Below the pieces are notes generated by a model, which was not told the DNA's origin, ran no database searches, and saw only the letters and a program-made list of their open reading frames with translations. Below, piece after piece: positions 26,252 through 34,956 of a DNA stretch of 64,000 bases; positions within the stretch are counted from its first letter, which is position 1, and each line of letters opens with the position of its first letter. The stretch is taken from contig NZ_LT670849.1 in the NCBI RefSeq assembly GCF_900142985.1, positions 7,084,501-7,148,500 on the forward strand. The letters are read 5' to 3'. A program made the translations under genes and the position numbers. The DNA is from Bradyrhizobium erythrophlei (GTDB taxonomy: Bacteria; Pseudomonadota; Alphaproteobacteria; Rhizobiales; Xanthobacteraceae).

Positions 26252-27385
26252 CTATTCAACAGCGGCGTTGGCGGACGCGGCGCGCTGCAGATAGTTGACG
26301 ACGGCAAATTCGGAGGCCGGATCCTTTATTGCATTGGACTTGAGCAGCGCCGCGTATTCCGTCGCGGCGTCCCAATAGTCCCAGTCAGCCAGCTGCTGCG
26401 CCACGAACCCGGCCATCGGCGCGCGCTCCCTGATGAAAGCTCGATACGCCTGGATCACACGCTGGCGGGGCACGGTGCGATTCGCGTCGCCGTGAACATC
26501 GAGTGCAAGCAGGGCCGCCTCGATCTCCGGCATCGTCCGGCTGTGATCGGCAAAATACTTCGCCTCGACCCAGCCAACGCGGGATGGCCCGCGCAATTCC
26601 AGGTCCGCACCAATCATCGCGGCGAGGTTCGTGTCGTCGTGAGCGCTCCATGCGGCCTCGATGTGCTGCTCGAGCCGCGCGGCATCGGCCGGACCGCCGA
26701 CGAAGCCAAGCAGGAGAGTATAGGCGGCATGGCGTGAGGCGAGTCTTGGATCGTCCAGCCAGATCCCAACCGTTGCCGCATCGATCCGCGATCTCACAAC
26801 GTCCATGATCGCATATGGGGCGCGTGCCAGCTCGCCCCATGCGATCTGGGCAGCCAGCGGATCGGGGTTTTCGAGGTAGGGCAGAACGAGCGCAACACGT
26901 TGCCGCCAGCCGGCGTAGCTGAGCGTGGACGACGTCTGCATGTTCGACGGCCAGGTAGGCCTTGGACGGTCGCCTTTGACGAAAGCGGTCGCAACCAGTT
27001 GCCGCAGCCAATCCGCATATTCAGCCCGGATGGTGCCGAGATCGGTCCATTGCGAAGCAAACGGGTCACGAACGAGCAGGCATGGATCAGAGCCCGGTGC
27101 CATTGCCTCGCCGAGGCCCGTCGGCGGGTCCGCGATGATATCGCCGACGGTATCCTTCCCCTTTACGACCTCGACAATCCGGAATCGAGTCGCGCCCGCG
27201 AAAGGCACGGCCAGCACCGCTCGATCTGCCATATCCAGGCGCTGGCCGATGGTCACCATTTGGCGAGCAGCTTCATAGCAGAGCTGGCATGCCACTGCGG
27301 CCGCTGCAGAGATCAGGAGGAAGAAGGCGGCCAGCGTACACTTCAGCCGCCTCGGAGCGGGAGACCGCGGCAGTTGAATCAACAT
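26252..27385 (-). CDS. Uncharacterised exported protein of DUF3604 operon
   Basis: 377 residues with a hydrophobic N-terminal export signal (LAAFFLLISAAAAVACQLC), possibly lipidated at a Cys near 33-36. The first third is beta-like (DRAVLAVPFAGATRFRIVEV); the rest is helical, with repeat-like aromatic/Ala helices resembling HEAT or TPR packing. Not recognised as a named family. It is 10 bases after the DUF3604 gene and 25 before the isomerase gene, so they surely share a transcript. It may be a periplasmic scaffold. Confidence 0.75.
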   Translation of the reverse strand: MLIQLPRSPAPRRLKCTLAAFFLLISAAAAVACQLCYEAARQMVTIGQRLDMADRAVLAVPFAGATRFRIVEVVKGKDTVGDIIADPPTGLGEAMAPGSDPCLLVRDPFASQWTDLGTIRAEYADWLRQLVATAFVKGDRPRPTWPSNMQTSSTLSYAGWRQRVALVLPYLENPDPLAAQIAWGELARAPYAIMDVVRSRIDAATVGIWLDDPRLASRHAAYTLLLGFVGGPADAARLEQHIEAAWSAHDDTNLAAMIGADLELRGPSRVGWVEAKYFADHSRTMPEIEAALLALDVHGDANRTVPRQRVIQAYRAFIRERAPMAGFVAQQLADWDYWDAATEYAALLKSNAIKDPASEFAVVNYLQRAASANAAVE

Positions 27386-27395
27386 CGATGCCTCC

Positions 27396-29795
27396 TCAGC
27401 GCAGCACCGGCTTACCCGGCAACGGACTGAGTTCGGGCACTGCCGGGATGATCTCGTAATTCGCGAAGCCGAACTCGTTGCTGCGGGCGCCGTAATACTT
27501 GTCTCCCAGCTTGTAGGCGGTGACTTCGATCGGCGTGCCGGCGATCACGGTGACGATCTTGCCATTGTTGACGTAATAGGGCGAGGGCGTGCCGAGATAG
27601 CTGGCCCCCGCCGGATCGCCGACGGCGCTTGGCTGGACAACGCCACGGCCGGCGTGATCGATCAGGCTCTGACCCTGATTTTGGGCGAGTTTTGACGTCA
27701 CATACGTCGGATCGATCGGCGTGAGCGTTTGCGTCGCATTGGCCGCCCCCGACGCGCTATAGGTGATCTTGAACTTCGTGCCGGTGACGTTGTTCTGCAG
27801 CCACGGGGACTTGTCGACGATCAGCGCCTTCAGCTGAGCATCGTTGAGCGCGACTGCCCCCTGCTTCATGAGATCGTCGACGGTGAGACCAGCCTTGGCG
27901 ATTTTCTGCGCCTCGGCGGTCGGGCTGTACCAGATTGGGGAACTCCACGCCCGCTCTTGTACGGTTGCCGCCACCACGTCGGGCGGCGCGATGCCGAGTT
28001 TCGCGGCCTGGATCGTCGTCCAGCGCGGCGTCGGAACCTCGAGCACACGCGCATAGTAGAACGCCGGAACGCCCGGATCGAACTCAGGATCGGTCCACAC
28101 GGTCTTCAGTTCGACCGCGCCGCTGCTGTTCGTGTATGTGGCTTTTTCGACGTCGACGGTGCTTGCGATCGGCGGCACGCGACCTGTCCACTTGTCGGGC
28201 TCACGGTCACCCGCCCAGGCGACGTCGAAGACCTTCTCGAAGCTTTGACCGCTCTTGGTCCAGCCCTTGATGACCTGGATGCGGTCGAGATTGCCAGACG
28301 TGGGATCCTTGACTGCCCACACCGCGAATGACGGTGTCTTGTCGCCAGCGGGCATGGGGGTGAGGTCCCCGCCCATGGCCACACCCTGCGCATAGGCAGC
28401 CTTGACCCAATCGCGATCCTTGATCCAGTCCGGCACGGACTTCCAGAACGCCCGCCGCTGCTCGGCCGTCGCAGTCTCGGCATAATTCCAGCCGCCGAAG
28501 AAGCGAACCTTGATGTGCGGGCCGCTGACCGCGAAGGTCTCCTTGCGCTTCATGGCGTTGAAGATCGACTCGCGCGTGTTCTCCTCCGCCCACACCCCGG
28601 TGAGCCCGGCGGGGCCTTCCATGCGCACATCGAGGCCGGCGAACAGATGTCCCGACATCCGCGTCTCGATGGTTGCGTCGGCGATTCCATGGGCCCCGAA
28701 GAAGTTGTCCTGGCGATAAGGCACCCCGGTGTCGTGCGAGTCGGAAGCGGCGCCGAAACCGAACCTGTAGGGGTTGAAGCCCTTGGTGTCTTCGAGTGCG
28801 AGCCCATCCTTTAGAGCCTGGCGGGCATAGCTGCCGATGACATGCGGAATGCGGCCGGAGGGATCGCCGAGGAGATAAGTAAGGATCTCGAAATTGGCGA
28901 ATTCGTCATTGGGCGAGAGCAGAGGGTGGGTCTCCGATTGCCCCTTGATCTGCTTGAGCTCGATCAGAGGTTCATTGCGCATCCGGGATTCAGCGTAGAC
29001 TTTGTCGATCGGTCGCCCCTTTAGGTCGACGTCGGTTGGATACATGCGCCCATCCGACAGGTTGGCGTTGTGCGAGATTGCGAGAAGTTCGTTGCCCGCC
29101 TTGCGCTGTCCGTCCATCCAGGTCCACAGGTCGGTCGGGTCAGGCGAATCGAGCGAACTGAACGGCATCGCCGGCACATGGGCGCAATCCTTGAAGAAGA
29201 CATTGCGGTGGAGGTTCATGTTGTTCGGCATGGATGTCCACTCATAGCTGCAGAAGGCGGTGAACTTGCCGGGTTCATTGGCCTTGTCCGCGAGTTGGAC
29301 GTTCTGTTCCCAGATCGTGTGCGCGATCTCGGGACTCGCGAGCGCCTTGACCGGGGCGCCACCGAGCAAATTGGCGCCGTAGAGATAAACTCTTTGCACC
29401 TCTTCTGGGCTGTTGTTCTTGAGGATCAGCGGCGCCGCGGCTGGCAGCTTGCTAATCGGCGAACCGGGATCATTGGCCAACTTCATCACACCGACATATT
29501 CGGAGTGATCGGTGACGCCCGCGAAGTCGAGCGGCGTCTCGATCTTGATGTCGTAGCCGAGCGGATGCTTGATGGTCTCGCCCTTGAAATATTTGTAGGC
29601 ATCGCCGGGATCCGTCACGCGATTGCCGAACAACCACGCATCCAGCGACCAGCTGGTGTGGACATGCAGCTCGCCGAAATACGCATCGCGGAGCGGGTTG
29701 ACCTGAGCTAACGCGGGTGAAGCGATCAGACCGATCAGACCGCCGGCGCCCAGTATGAACGTTGCGAGATAGCGTTGCTTGGACGTCCGTTTCAT
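27396..29795 (-). CDS. DUF3604 protein (PHP-like putative metallohydrolase)
   Basis: 799 residues. A Sec signal peptide ends ASPALAQ. YFGELHVHTSWSLDAW (His44, His46) and FAGVTDHSEY (Asp96, His97) mirror the first two metal motifs of PHP phosphoesterases; SHNANLSDG and GAASDSHDTG supply further His/Asp ligands, so the metal site looks complete. DUF3604 is a PHP-superfamily family with unproven substrate. Exported, full length. First gene of an operon with an uncharacterised protein, a parvulin and HupE. A hydrolase of esters or phosphates is plausible beside the sulfatases. Confidence 0.88.
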   Translation of the reverse strand: MKRTSKQRYLATFILGAGGLIGLIASPALAQVNPLRDAYFGELHVHTSWSLDAWLFGNRVTDPGDAYKYFKGETIKHPLGYDIKIETPLDFAGVTDHSEYVGVMKLANDPGSPISKLPAAAPLILKNNSPEEVQRVYLYGANLLGGAPVKALASPEIAHTIWEQNVQLADKANEPGKFTAFCSYEWTSMPNNMNLHRNVFFKDCAHVPAMPFSSLDSPDPTDLWTWMDGQRKAGNELLAISHNANLSDGRMYPTDVDLKGRPIDKVYAESRMRNEPLIELKQIKGQSETHPLLSPNDEFANFEILTYLLGDPSGRIPHVIGSYARQALKDGLALEDTKGFNPYRFGFGAASDSHDTGVPYRQDNFFGAHGIADATIETRMSGHLFAGLDVRMEGPAGLTGVWAEENTRESIFNAMKRKETFAVSGPHIKVRFFGGWNYAETATAEQRRAFWKSVPDWIKDRDWVKAAYAQGVAMGGDLTPMPAGDKTPSFAVWAVKDPTSGNLDRIQVIKGWTKSGQSFEKVFDVAWAGDREPDKWTGRVPPIASTVDVEKATYTNSSGAVELKTVWTDPEFDPGVPAFYYARVLEVPTPRWTTIQAAKLGIAPPDVVAATVQERAWSSPIWYSPTAEAQKIAKAGLTVDDLMKQGAVALNDAQLKALIVDKSPWLQNNVTGTKFKITYSASGAANATQTLTPIDPTYVTSKLAQNQGQSLIDHAGRGVVQPSAVGDPAGASYLGTPSPYYVNNGKIVTVIAGTPIEVTAYKLGDKYYGARSNEFGFANYEIIPAVPELSPLPGKPVLR

Positions 29796-30053
29796 CGTCG
29801 CCTCCCATCTTTGATTATTTTCGCTCGGTCAGGCTCCCTAATTTCAACACTGTTTCGTCACCGCCTGCTTCGTCACCGCACTGCGGCTTGCGTGGCATCG
29901 GTTGCAAGCTTCCAGCGCTCAACAATGAGTATAGCGCGAATTTCTGCGCTGGCGCATGAAGAAATAATGGCGATGAGCGCCGCTGGCCTTAGGTCTTCGG
30001 CAACACCATTGGTGTGCTGCCTCGGGGCTCAATATCGATCGCAAACTAGAAAC

Positions 30054-30372
30054 TTAGTAGCGACGGAAGCCACGACGGTAAGCATAGCCTCTACGCACAC
30101 CATAGCCATATCGATGGACACCGTAGCCGTACCGATAGACGGGGGCGGTACGAATACAGTGCCATCCCAAACCAGGGTCGCGCCAGACAACGAAAACGAT
30201 CGGACCAACAACGAGGGGCTCATGACATATTATCTTAGCGGCGGACAATTGCAGCGCGCTCACGGAAACGGGTCAACTCAAACTCCATTTCGTGTCAAAA
30301 GCGTCGGTTCCCGTTGAAGGCGAGTGCGAAAAGCACGGAGACGACGGCAAATGACCGCTTGCCACGTTTCAT
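30054..30372 (-). pseudogene. Broken gene for small basic secreted protein
   Basis: ATG 30372 has a perfect AGGAGG seven bases upstream and encodes only MKRGKRSFAVVSVLFALAFN plus GNRRF before a stop at 30295: a signal-peptide start with no mature domain. Downstream, a different frame ending at 30054 reads a Tyr-Gly-Val-His/Arg-rich tail (VYRYGYGVHRYGYGVRRG), typical of small secreted proteins such as the one at 11981-12193. A frameshift or small deletion most likely split one gene. The 25-residue piece could also be a real micro-protein. Confidence 0.35.
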
Positions 30373-30824
30373 GGCCCAGCCTCCTAAGGTCGAAAAACAC
30401 GGCGAGTTTGGAGTGACGGCGCAGTTCGTCATTGAGGTACAGCCTTTATTCATCCGCAACAGCTTCCAACAGTTTTTTGCCTGCGTGCCTTCGTATCAAC
30501 CAAAAAACCCTTTTGTTCAAACCGAAGTGGATCTGGAACAAGATTCCCGATGTCATCCGCGACAGGACCGCTCAGTAACCAGACCTGTCGCATTACGGAC
30601 TCAAGTCGGACATCGAGCCATGTCCGAAAAGGGGGTTAGAAGCTGACATGGCGACGGGGATCACGGGATGTCGGCTGTACCTCGAAAGGCGGACATTGTG
30701 CCAACAAGGGACATCCAACCTGACGCATTGCTTGATTTGGCATAGACGCGCGCGCAGAGCGAGCCTAGCCTTGCCGTGCCAGTCTACGTTGAGCCCAAGC
30801 CGCAAATCGGGAAGGAGTGTTCAA
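30373..30824. other. Intergenic region rich in interspersed repeats
   Basis: About 450 bases with no convincing gene. It holds two ATGTC...GACAT repeat units (30620-30649, 30668-30696) close together, and the promoter for the DUF1254 gene at 30825. Confidence 0.45.
30620..30696. repeat. Two interspersed repeat units
   Basis: Units at 30620-30649 and 30668-30696, each bounded by ATGTC and GACAT; the first aligns with the others when read on the minus strand (core TCAGCTTCTAACCCCC). They are separated by 18 bases. Confidence 0.5.
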
Positions 30825-32270
30825 ATGTTGACGAAACGCGATCTTCTTCGTTCCGCCGCCTTGGCTGCAATCATTGCCTCAACAGCGAAGTCCTTCCCGT
30901 TGCACGCACAGACGAGCGCCGACCGCCCCGGCTTTTTCAAGGCAAAAGACATCGCGGAAGCAGGTTTCATCTATGGTTTGCCGATCGTGATGAATTACGG
31001 CGTCATGTATGAATACGCCGTCGATCGCAATTCGGGGCAGTTCAAGGCCCCGTTCAATCAGCTCAAGAACGAGCCCAACGTCTTCACCTACAAAGACACA
31101 GCCATTCCCACGCCGAACAGCGATACTCCCTATTCGTTCGTCTGGATGGATTTGCGGGCAGAGCCCGTCGTCTTGTCGGTCCCGGCGGTAGACCCGAGGC
31201 GCTACTACTCGGTCATGCTCTGCGACGGCAATACCTACAACTACGGCTATATCGGCAGCCGGGCCACTGGAAGCGAAGCCGGCGACTACATGGTGGTCGG
31301 GCCGAATTGGAAGGGCGCAACGCCACCCGGGATCAAGAAGGTGTTTCGGTCAAGCACACAATTTTCGGTGGCCGGGTATCGCACCCAGCTTTTCAACCTG
31401 GACGACCTCGACAACGTCAAGAAGGTCCAGGCCGGCTACAAGGTGCAGACACTTTCCACCTATCTCAAGCAGCCGGGTACGGTAGCTGCCGCGGCGGGCA
31501 TCGACTTTCCGAAGATCGACAAGGAGCTCGTGAAGACGAATTTCTTCGAATACCTCGACTTTGCGTTGCAGTTTGCGCCCGCGCAAGAAAATGAAAAGGA
31601 GATGCGCGCCCAGCTTGCACGCATCGGCGTTGGGCCGGGCAAGACCATGAATTTCAAGGACCTCTCAATTGAGGACAAGCTTGAGATTGGCTTGGGTATG
31701 AAAGAAGGCGATCGAAAGGTTGACGGGGCTGTCGCCAATGCCGGCAAGGCGGTCAATGGCTGGCGGGTAAGTGGACTACCGGGCGACAGTACCCACTACA
31801 ATGGCGACTGGTTGATGCGCGCTGCCGCCGCGAAGGCCGGGATCTACGGCAACGATCCCGCGGAAGCGACCTATCCAATCACACGCATCGATAGCGACGG
31901 CCAGACGCTCGACGGTAGCAAACGTAATTACACGCTGACGTTCCCGCCCGGTCAGCAGCCGCCCGTGAACGCTTTTTGGTCGTTGACCATGTACGACGGC
32001 AAAACGCAGCTCCTGATCGAGAACCCAATCAATCGCTACCTGATAAATTCGCCCATGCTGCCGAACATGAAGACGAACGCGGATGGGTCGCTAACACTTT
32101 ACATCCAGAACAAATCGCCCGGTGCCGATAAGGAAGCCAACTGGCTGCCGGCTCCAAACGGCACGATCTATCTGGTCATGCGGCTCTACTGGCCGAAGGC
32201 CGAAGCGCCTTCGATCTTGCCCCCGGGTGAAGGGACTTGGCAGCCACCTGCGATCGCACGGGCGACATAG
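30825..32270 (+). CDS. DUF1254/DUF1214 protein C
   Basis: 481 residues from ATG 30825, with GAAGGAG seven bases upstream. The signal is Sec- or weakly Tat-like (LTKRDLLRSAALAAII...). DUF1254 domain: AEAGFIYGLPIVMNYGVMYE and TPNSDTPYSFVWMDLRAEPV; DUF1214 domain: NYTLTFPPGQQPPVNAFWSL, MKTNADGSLTLYIQNKSP, NWLPAPNGTIYLVMRLYWPK. It is more distant from proteins A and B than they are from each other. It stands alone on the plus strand and ends at a terminator 170 bases further on. Periplasmic, function unproven. Confidence 0.88.
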   Translation: MLTKRDLLRSAALAAIIASTAKSFPLHAQTSADRPGFFKAKDIAEAGFIYGLPIVMNYGVMYEYAVDRNSGQFKAPFNQLKNEPNVFTYKDTAIPTPNSDTPYSFVWMDLRAEPVVLSVPAVDPRRYYSVMLCDGNTYNYGYIGSRATGSEAGDYMVVGPNWKGATPPGIKKVFRSSTQFSVAGYRTQLFNLDDLDNVKKVQAGYKVQTLSTYLKQPGTVAAAAGIDFPKIDKELVKTNFFEYLDFALQFAPAQENEKEMRAQLARIGVGPGKTMNFKDLSIEDKLEIGLGMKEGDRKVDGAVANAGKAVNGWRVSGLPGDSTHYNGDWLMRAAAAKAGIYGNDPAEATYPITRIDSDGQTLDGSKRNYTLTFPPGQQPPVNAFWSLTMYDGKTQLLIENPINRYLINSPMLPNMKTNADGSLTLYIQNKSPGADKEANWLPAPNGTIYLVMRLYWPKAEAPSILPPGEGTWQPPAIARAT

Positions 32271-32383
32271 CAACCATCGCGTCGTCTCCGTATGCGGCGC
32301 ACCTACAAGCGCGCCCCATACGAGGAAACTCGTCGCGACCTCCGGTTCGGGTCATTGACGGAAGTCACAGCCCCGGCGTCGTC

Positions 32384-32412
32384 ATGTCTGCTTCGCCCCC
32401 AACAGCAGACAT
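32384..32412 (+). repeat. Interspersed repeat unit (ATGTC...GACAT)
   Basis: 29 bp, ATGTCTGCTTCGCCCC ... AGACAT; in frame it reads MSASPPTADI, the commonest spurious peptide of this repeat. It lies in the 3' region of the DUF1254 protein C transcript, before the terminator. Confidence 0.5.
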
Positions 32413-32437
32413 TCAACTCATGGTACCAAACGCAAGT

Positions 32438-32464
32438 GAGCCGCAGGTGGCGACCCTGCGGCTC
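32438..32464 (+). terminator. Rho-independent terminator
   Basis: 10-bp perfect stem GAGCCGCAGG / CCTGCGGCTC with a 7-base loop followed by TTTGT, downstream of the DUF1254 protein C gene. Confidence 0.75.
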
Positions 32465-33511
32465 TTTGTCTTGTGTCGTGTTGTGGACGCACGACGATTG
32501 CATCGCCGAGCCACGCCATGCCTTGCCTCGAGGCCACTGGACGGCGGATCGTCTGGACACTGATCGCTCTGGTCGCTGGTCCGCGTGGGACACTGGACGC
32601 TCTGGATACTGGTCGCTTGATTGCGGTCTCTGGGCCTTGTGTCGATCATAACCTAATCGACAGGCCGATCATGATCCCGTCAGCGCGGAATGCAAATCAC
32701 GAAAAAATAACCCCTTCAAAGAGAGCTACCGCGAAAACGCAAGCTGCCGTTTAGCGTGAGCAAGCTTTCACACCTTGCAATGATGCCAATCATCTCATCG
32801 TCTGCTAACGCTGCGATAACAATTTAGAAGGTCGAGCCCGCAGGAAGCCCGCTCATGCGTTCGACCTGTCGGCCGGTCAGTGAGAGCGGCGAGATCGTTC
32901 AACGAACCGGCAGCGCCTCCGCCGCGCGGCGCGGGCCATCGTGGCGCGCATCGAACCTTGCGTGTCGCGGCTTTTTTATTCGCACCTGAGTTCGGGGTGG
33001 AGTCCTGCTTTTTCGTCCGTCATCTGTTTCACCAAACCGGCGATGGCGTCCAAGGTACGTTGGTCGCTGACCTGCTTTGCTAATCTGTTGTATTGAGCAA
33101 TTTTGTCGGTCAATGGGGTGCACTTTGCACACATGGCTTCACCGCGAGATTTGGGCGGGAGCCTGAAGAACTCTCAGTCACCGATGATTGCCGGAACCGG
33201 GCGGTGATGTCAGCGGCCTAAACCTCAAGTCAGGTTCCCGACACAGAAATCTGCGGGCGAGCGCGGCCCTGCTGGGGCACCGGGTGCAGGACCGCGCAGC
33301 CGTCCTCCTCCTCGAACCTTCGATTGGACGACCACAGAAAAAATTCGCGAAGTACCCACGCCGTTCCCGCGCCGTCGAGTTTCAAAAAGGGACCCATGGG
33401 TCGGGTTCCCAAATACTGCAACTGAGCGCGGCTGTTCCCGGCAGGAGAACTACGGGGCACGGAGCTTTGTTCTCCGGCCGGAGAACTACGGGGCCGCCAA
33501 CCGAGGCGGCC
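32465..33511. other. Gene-poor region of the island
   Basis: About 1 kb without a supported gene. 32545-32635 has imperfect repeats of GGACACTGG/CGCTCTGG words. At 33444-33458 and 33480-33494 the 15-mer GGAGAACTACGGGGC is repeated, and TTCTCCGGCCGGAGAA (33470-33485) is a perfect palindrome. GGCCGCC-AACCGA-GGCGGCC (33492-33511) is a hairpin right after the stop of the next gene. Open frames here have weak starts and odd composition. Confidence 0.45.
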
Positions 33512-33652
33512 TTAGCTAAGGCGCTTACGTAGCCGCTCAATGATTTTCCGCAGATCATTCGCGTAATCTTTGATAACCCGCAGACGTTCATCCGAGGGTG
33601 GGGGCTCGGGGTCGGGCGCTTGCTCATCTCGCAGTTGTTCGCCGTTGCGCAT
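33512..33652 (-). CDS. 46-residue Pro/Arg hypothetical protein
   Basis: MRNGEQLRDEQAPDPEPPPS, then DERLRVIKDYANDLRKIIER and LRKRLS. An acidic Pro-rich N-terminus is followed by a basic amphipathic helix. I recognise the type as a frequent Bradyrhizobium island micro-protein, though I cannot name it. No clear ribosome site. A GC-rich hairpin follows the stop directly. Confidence 0.55.
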   Translation of the reverse strand: MRNGEQLRDEQAPDPEPPPSDERLRVIKDYANDLRKIIERLRKRLS

Positions 33653-34194
33653 CGTAGAGAACTTTAGACATCCAAGCTGACGCACACCTTACGGCCGCTG
33701 GCCGAAGCCAAGGCCGAACCGGAACAGGTGATCGAGCCTGTCGCAGTGACGCGTGATCCGGGCGAGACGCTGCAATAACCCAGTCCAATAGGGACGCGGT
33801 TTGTCCCTTGTCCAACGTCTTATCCCACGTTATGAGCCCGCCGCGCTGAAGCGCATCGAGGTCGGAGCCTACAACCCGCCGGAAGTGAAGAAGACCAACA
33901 TCGGCGGCACCGTCGATGTTCACCGGCGCGACGCCGTACTTCGTGTTGTCGTGTGACAAGGTGTTCGGAAAATTTTTCCAAAAATTGGAACCGGATTCCT
34001 CCAACAGCTCTCGAAATAGAACTGCCGCCGAAAACAGGTCCCTCTGCGAAAAGCGGCGCGCATGTGAACGAAGGGGGGATAAAAATTAAGAGACGTCGCT
34101 TTCACCTGCGGCCCCCACCGGCCCGGACGGCTCCCCTTGGGATTTGGCTATGTCGACGGTGGCGTGGTGTCAGGCCGGTGGTGGCGGTGGTGTC
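33653..34194. other. Decayed coding region
   Basis: No intact gene. Plus-strand fragments look protein-like but are in different frames: one ends at 33778 (...VIEPVAVTRDPGETLQ), another at 33954 (ALKRIEVGAYNPPEVKKTNI...). They suggest old deleted genes of the island backbone. An overlapping minus-strand frame of 126 codons has unusual composition and no ribosome site. Confidence 0.35.
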
Positions 34195-34878
34195 CTATTC
34201 GAGCATCCGTGCGACGGACGATGCGGAGAACATCGCGCCGCTGGAGTTGCGGTAGCCGTGCTCGGCAAGCGCGACCGAGACCTTGCGGAGCGAGATCGGC
34301 CGCTTGTTCGGATCAGGCCGGTGCAGTTGCCGGGCCAGCTTCACCATCTCGGGATCGCGTTCAGCCAATGTCTTGCGACCTTGAGCCCTACCGACGCCGG
34401 ACGCCCGCTTGCGATCCCGCGCGCCCTTCAGCTTCGCGACCAGCCGGGCCTTTTCGTATTGGTGAAATGCGCCTGCGATCTGCCGCATCATCGTGCGTGA
34501 CGGATCGCTGTCGTCGGTGAGATCGTCGCCCGATGCGGTGAGCACACGAACACCGCGTGTGATGAGAGCGATGAGACCGAGTTCCTGCGTCATGAGCTGG
34601 CGCGCGAACCTGCTGCCGTCCTCGATGATGACGACGCGGACCCCGTTGGACTCGATGCGATCCAATAGGGCAGAGAAGCCCGGCCGCGTCTCGATGGGAT
34701 CGGCACCGCGCACAGCTTGATCGGTGAACTCGCCGACCAGGGCGAACCCTGCGCGCTTGGCAAAGCCCGCAATCGCCACGCGCTGCCTCGGCTCGCTGTC
34801 CTTGTCCGCGCCGATGTTGGCGGCCGACGATGTACGGATGTACGAAACCGCCTCGACCAATTTCCCCTTGCGCGCCAT
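34195..34878 (-). CDS. Serine recombinase (resolvase family)
   Basis: 227 residues from ATG 34878, with GGAGG seven bases upstream. The N-terminal catalytic domain has AVSYIRTSSAANIG, with a YxRxS nucleophile (Ser17), and ESNGVRVVIIEDGSRFARQL with the active-site Arg residues. A C-terminal basic helix-turn-helix region follows: VSVALAEHGYRNSSGAMFSA. Small resolvase size. In its promoter is a perfect 12-bp inverted repeat, a likely crossover site or operator. It follows a DUF5681 gene and a small gene in the same direction. Confidence 0.88.
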   Translation of the reverse strand: MARKGKLVEAVSYIRTSSAANIGADKDSEPRQRVAIAGFAKRAGFALVGEFTDQAVRGADPIETRPGFSALLDRIESNGVRVVIIEDGSRFARQLMTQELGLIALITRGVRVLTASGDDLTDDSDPSRTMMRQIAGAFHQYEKARLVAKLKGARDRKRASGVGRAQGRKTLAERDPEMVKLARQLHRPDPNKRPISLRKVSVALAEHGYRNSSGAMFSASSVARMLE

Positions 34879-34894
34879 CTGCTTGCCTCCATTT

Positions 34895-34922
34895 TGTACA
34901 AATCTCTCAGGAGATTTGTACA
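34895..34922. promoter_or_regulatory. Perfect 12-bp inverted repeat before recombinase
   Basis: TGTACAAATCTC-TCAG-GAGATTTGTACA lies 16-44 bases upstream of the recombinase start. It lacks a U-run, so it is not a typical terminator. It could be the recombinase's own binding site, an operator for autoregulation, or part of a res-like site. Confidence 0.6.
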
Positions 34923-34956
34923 GAACAGGCGGATTCGCGTCAACGAGATGGCGCGA

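Noticed and set aside
32473..32754. Plus-strand frame over the GGACACTGG-type imperfect repeats
   Set aside because: Composition is set by the DNA repeats; no start context and it lies right after a terminator.
33230..33460. 76-codon minus-strand frame ending PQISVSGT
   Set aside because: Some protein-like stretches but no ribosome site, no homology I can recall, and it overlaps repeat-rich DNA. Left as unassigned.
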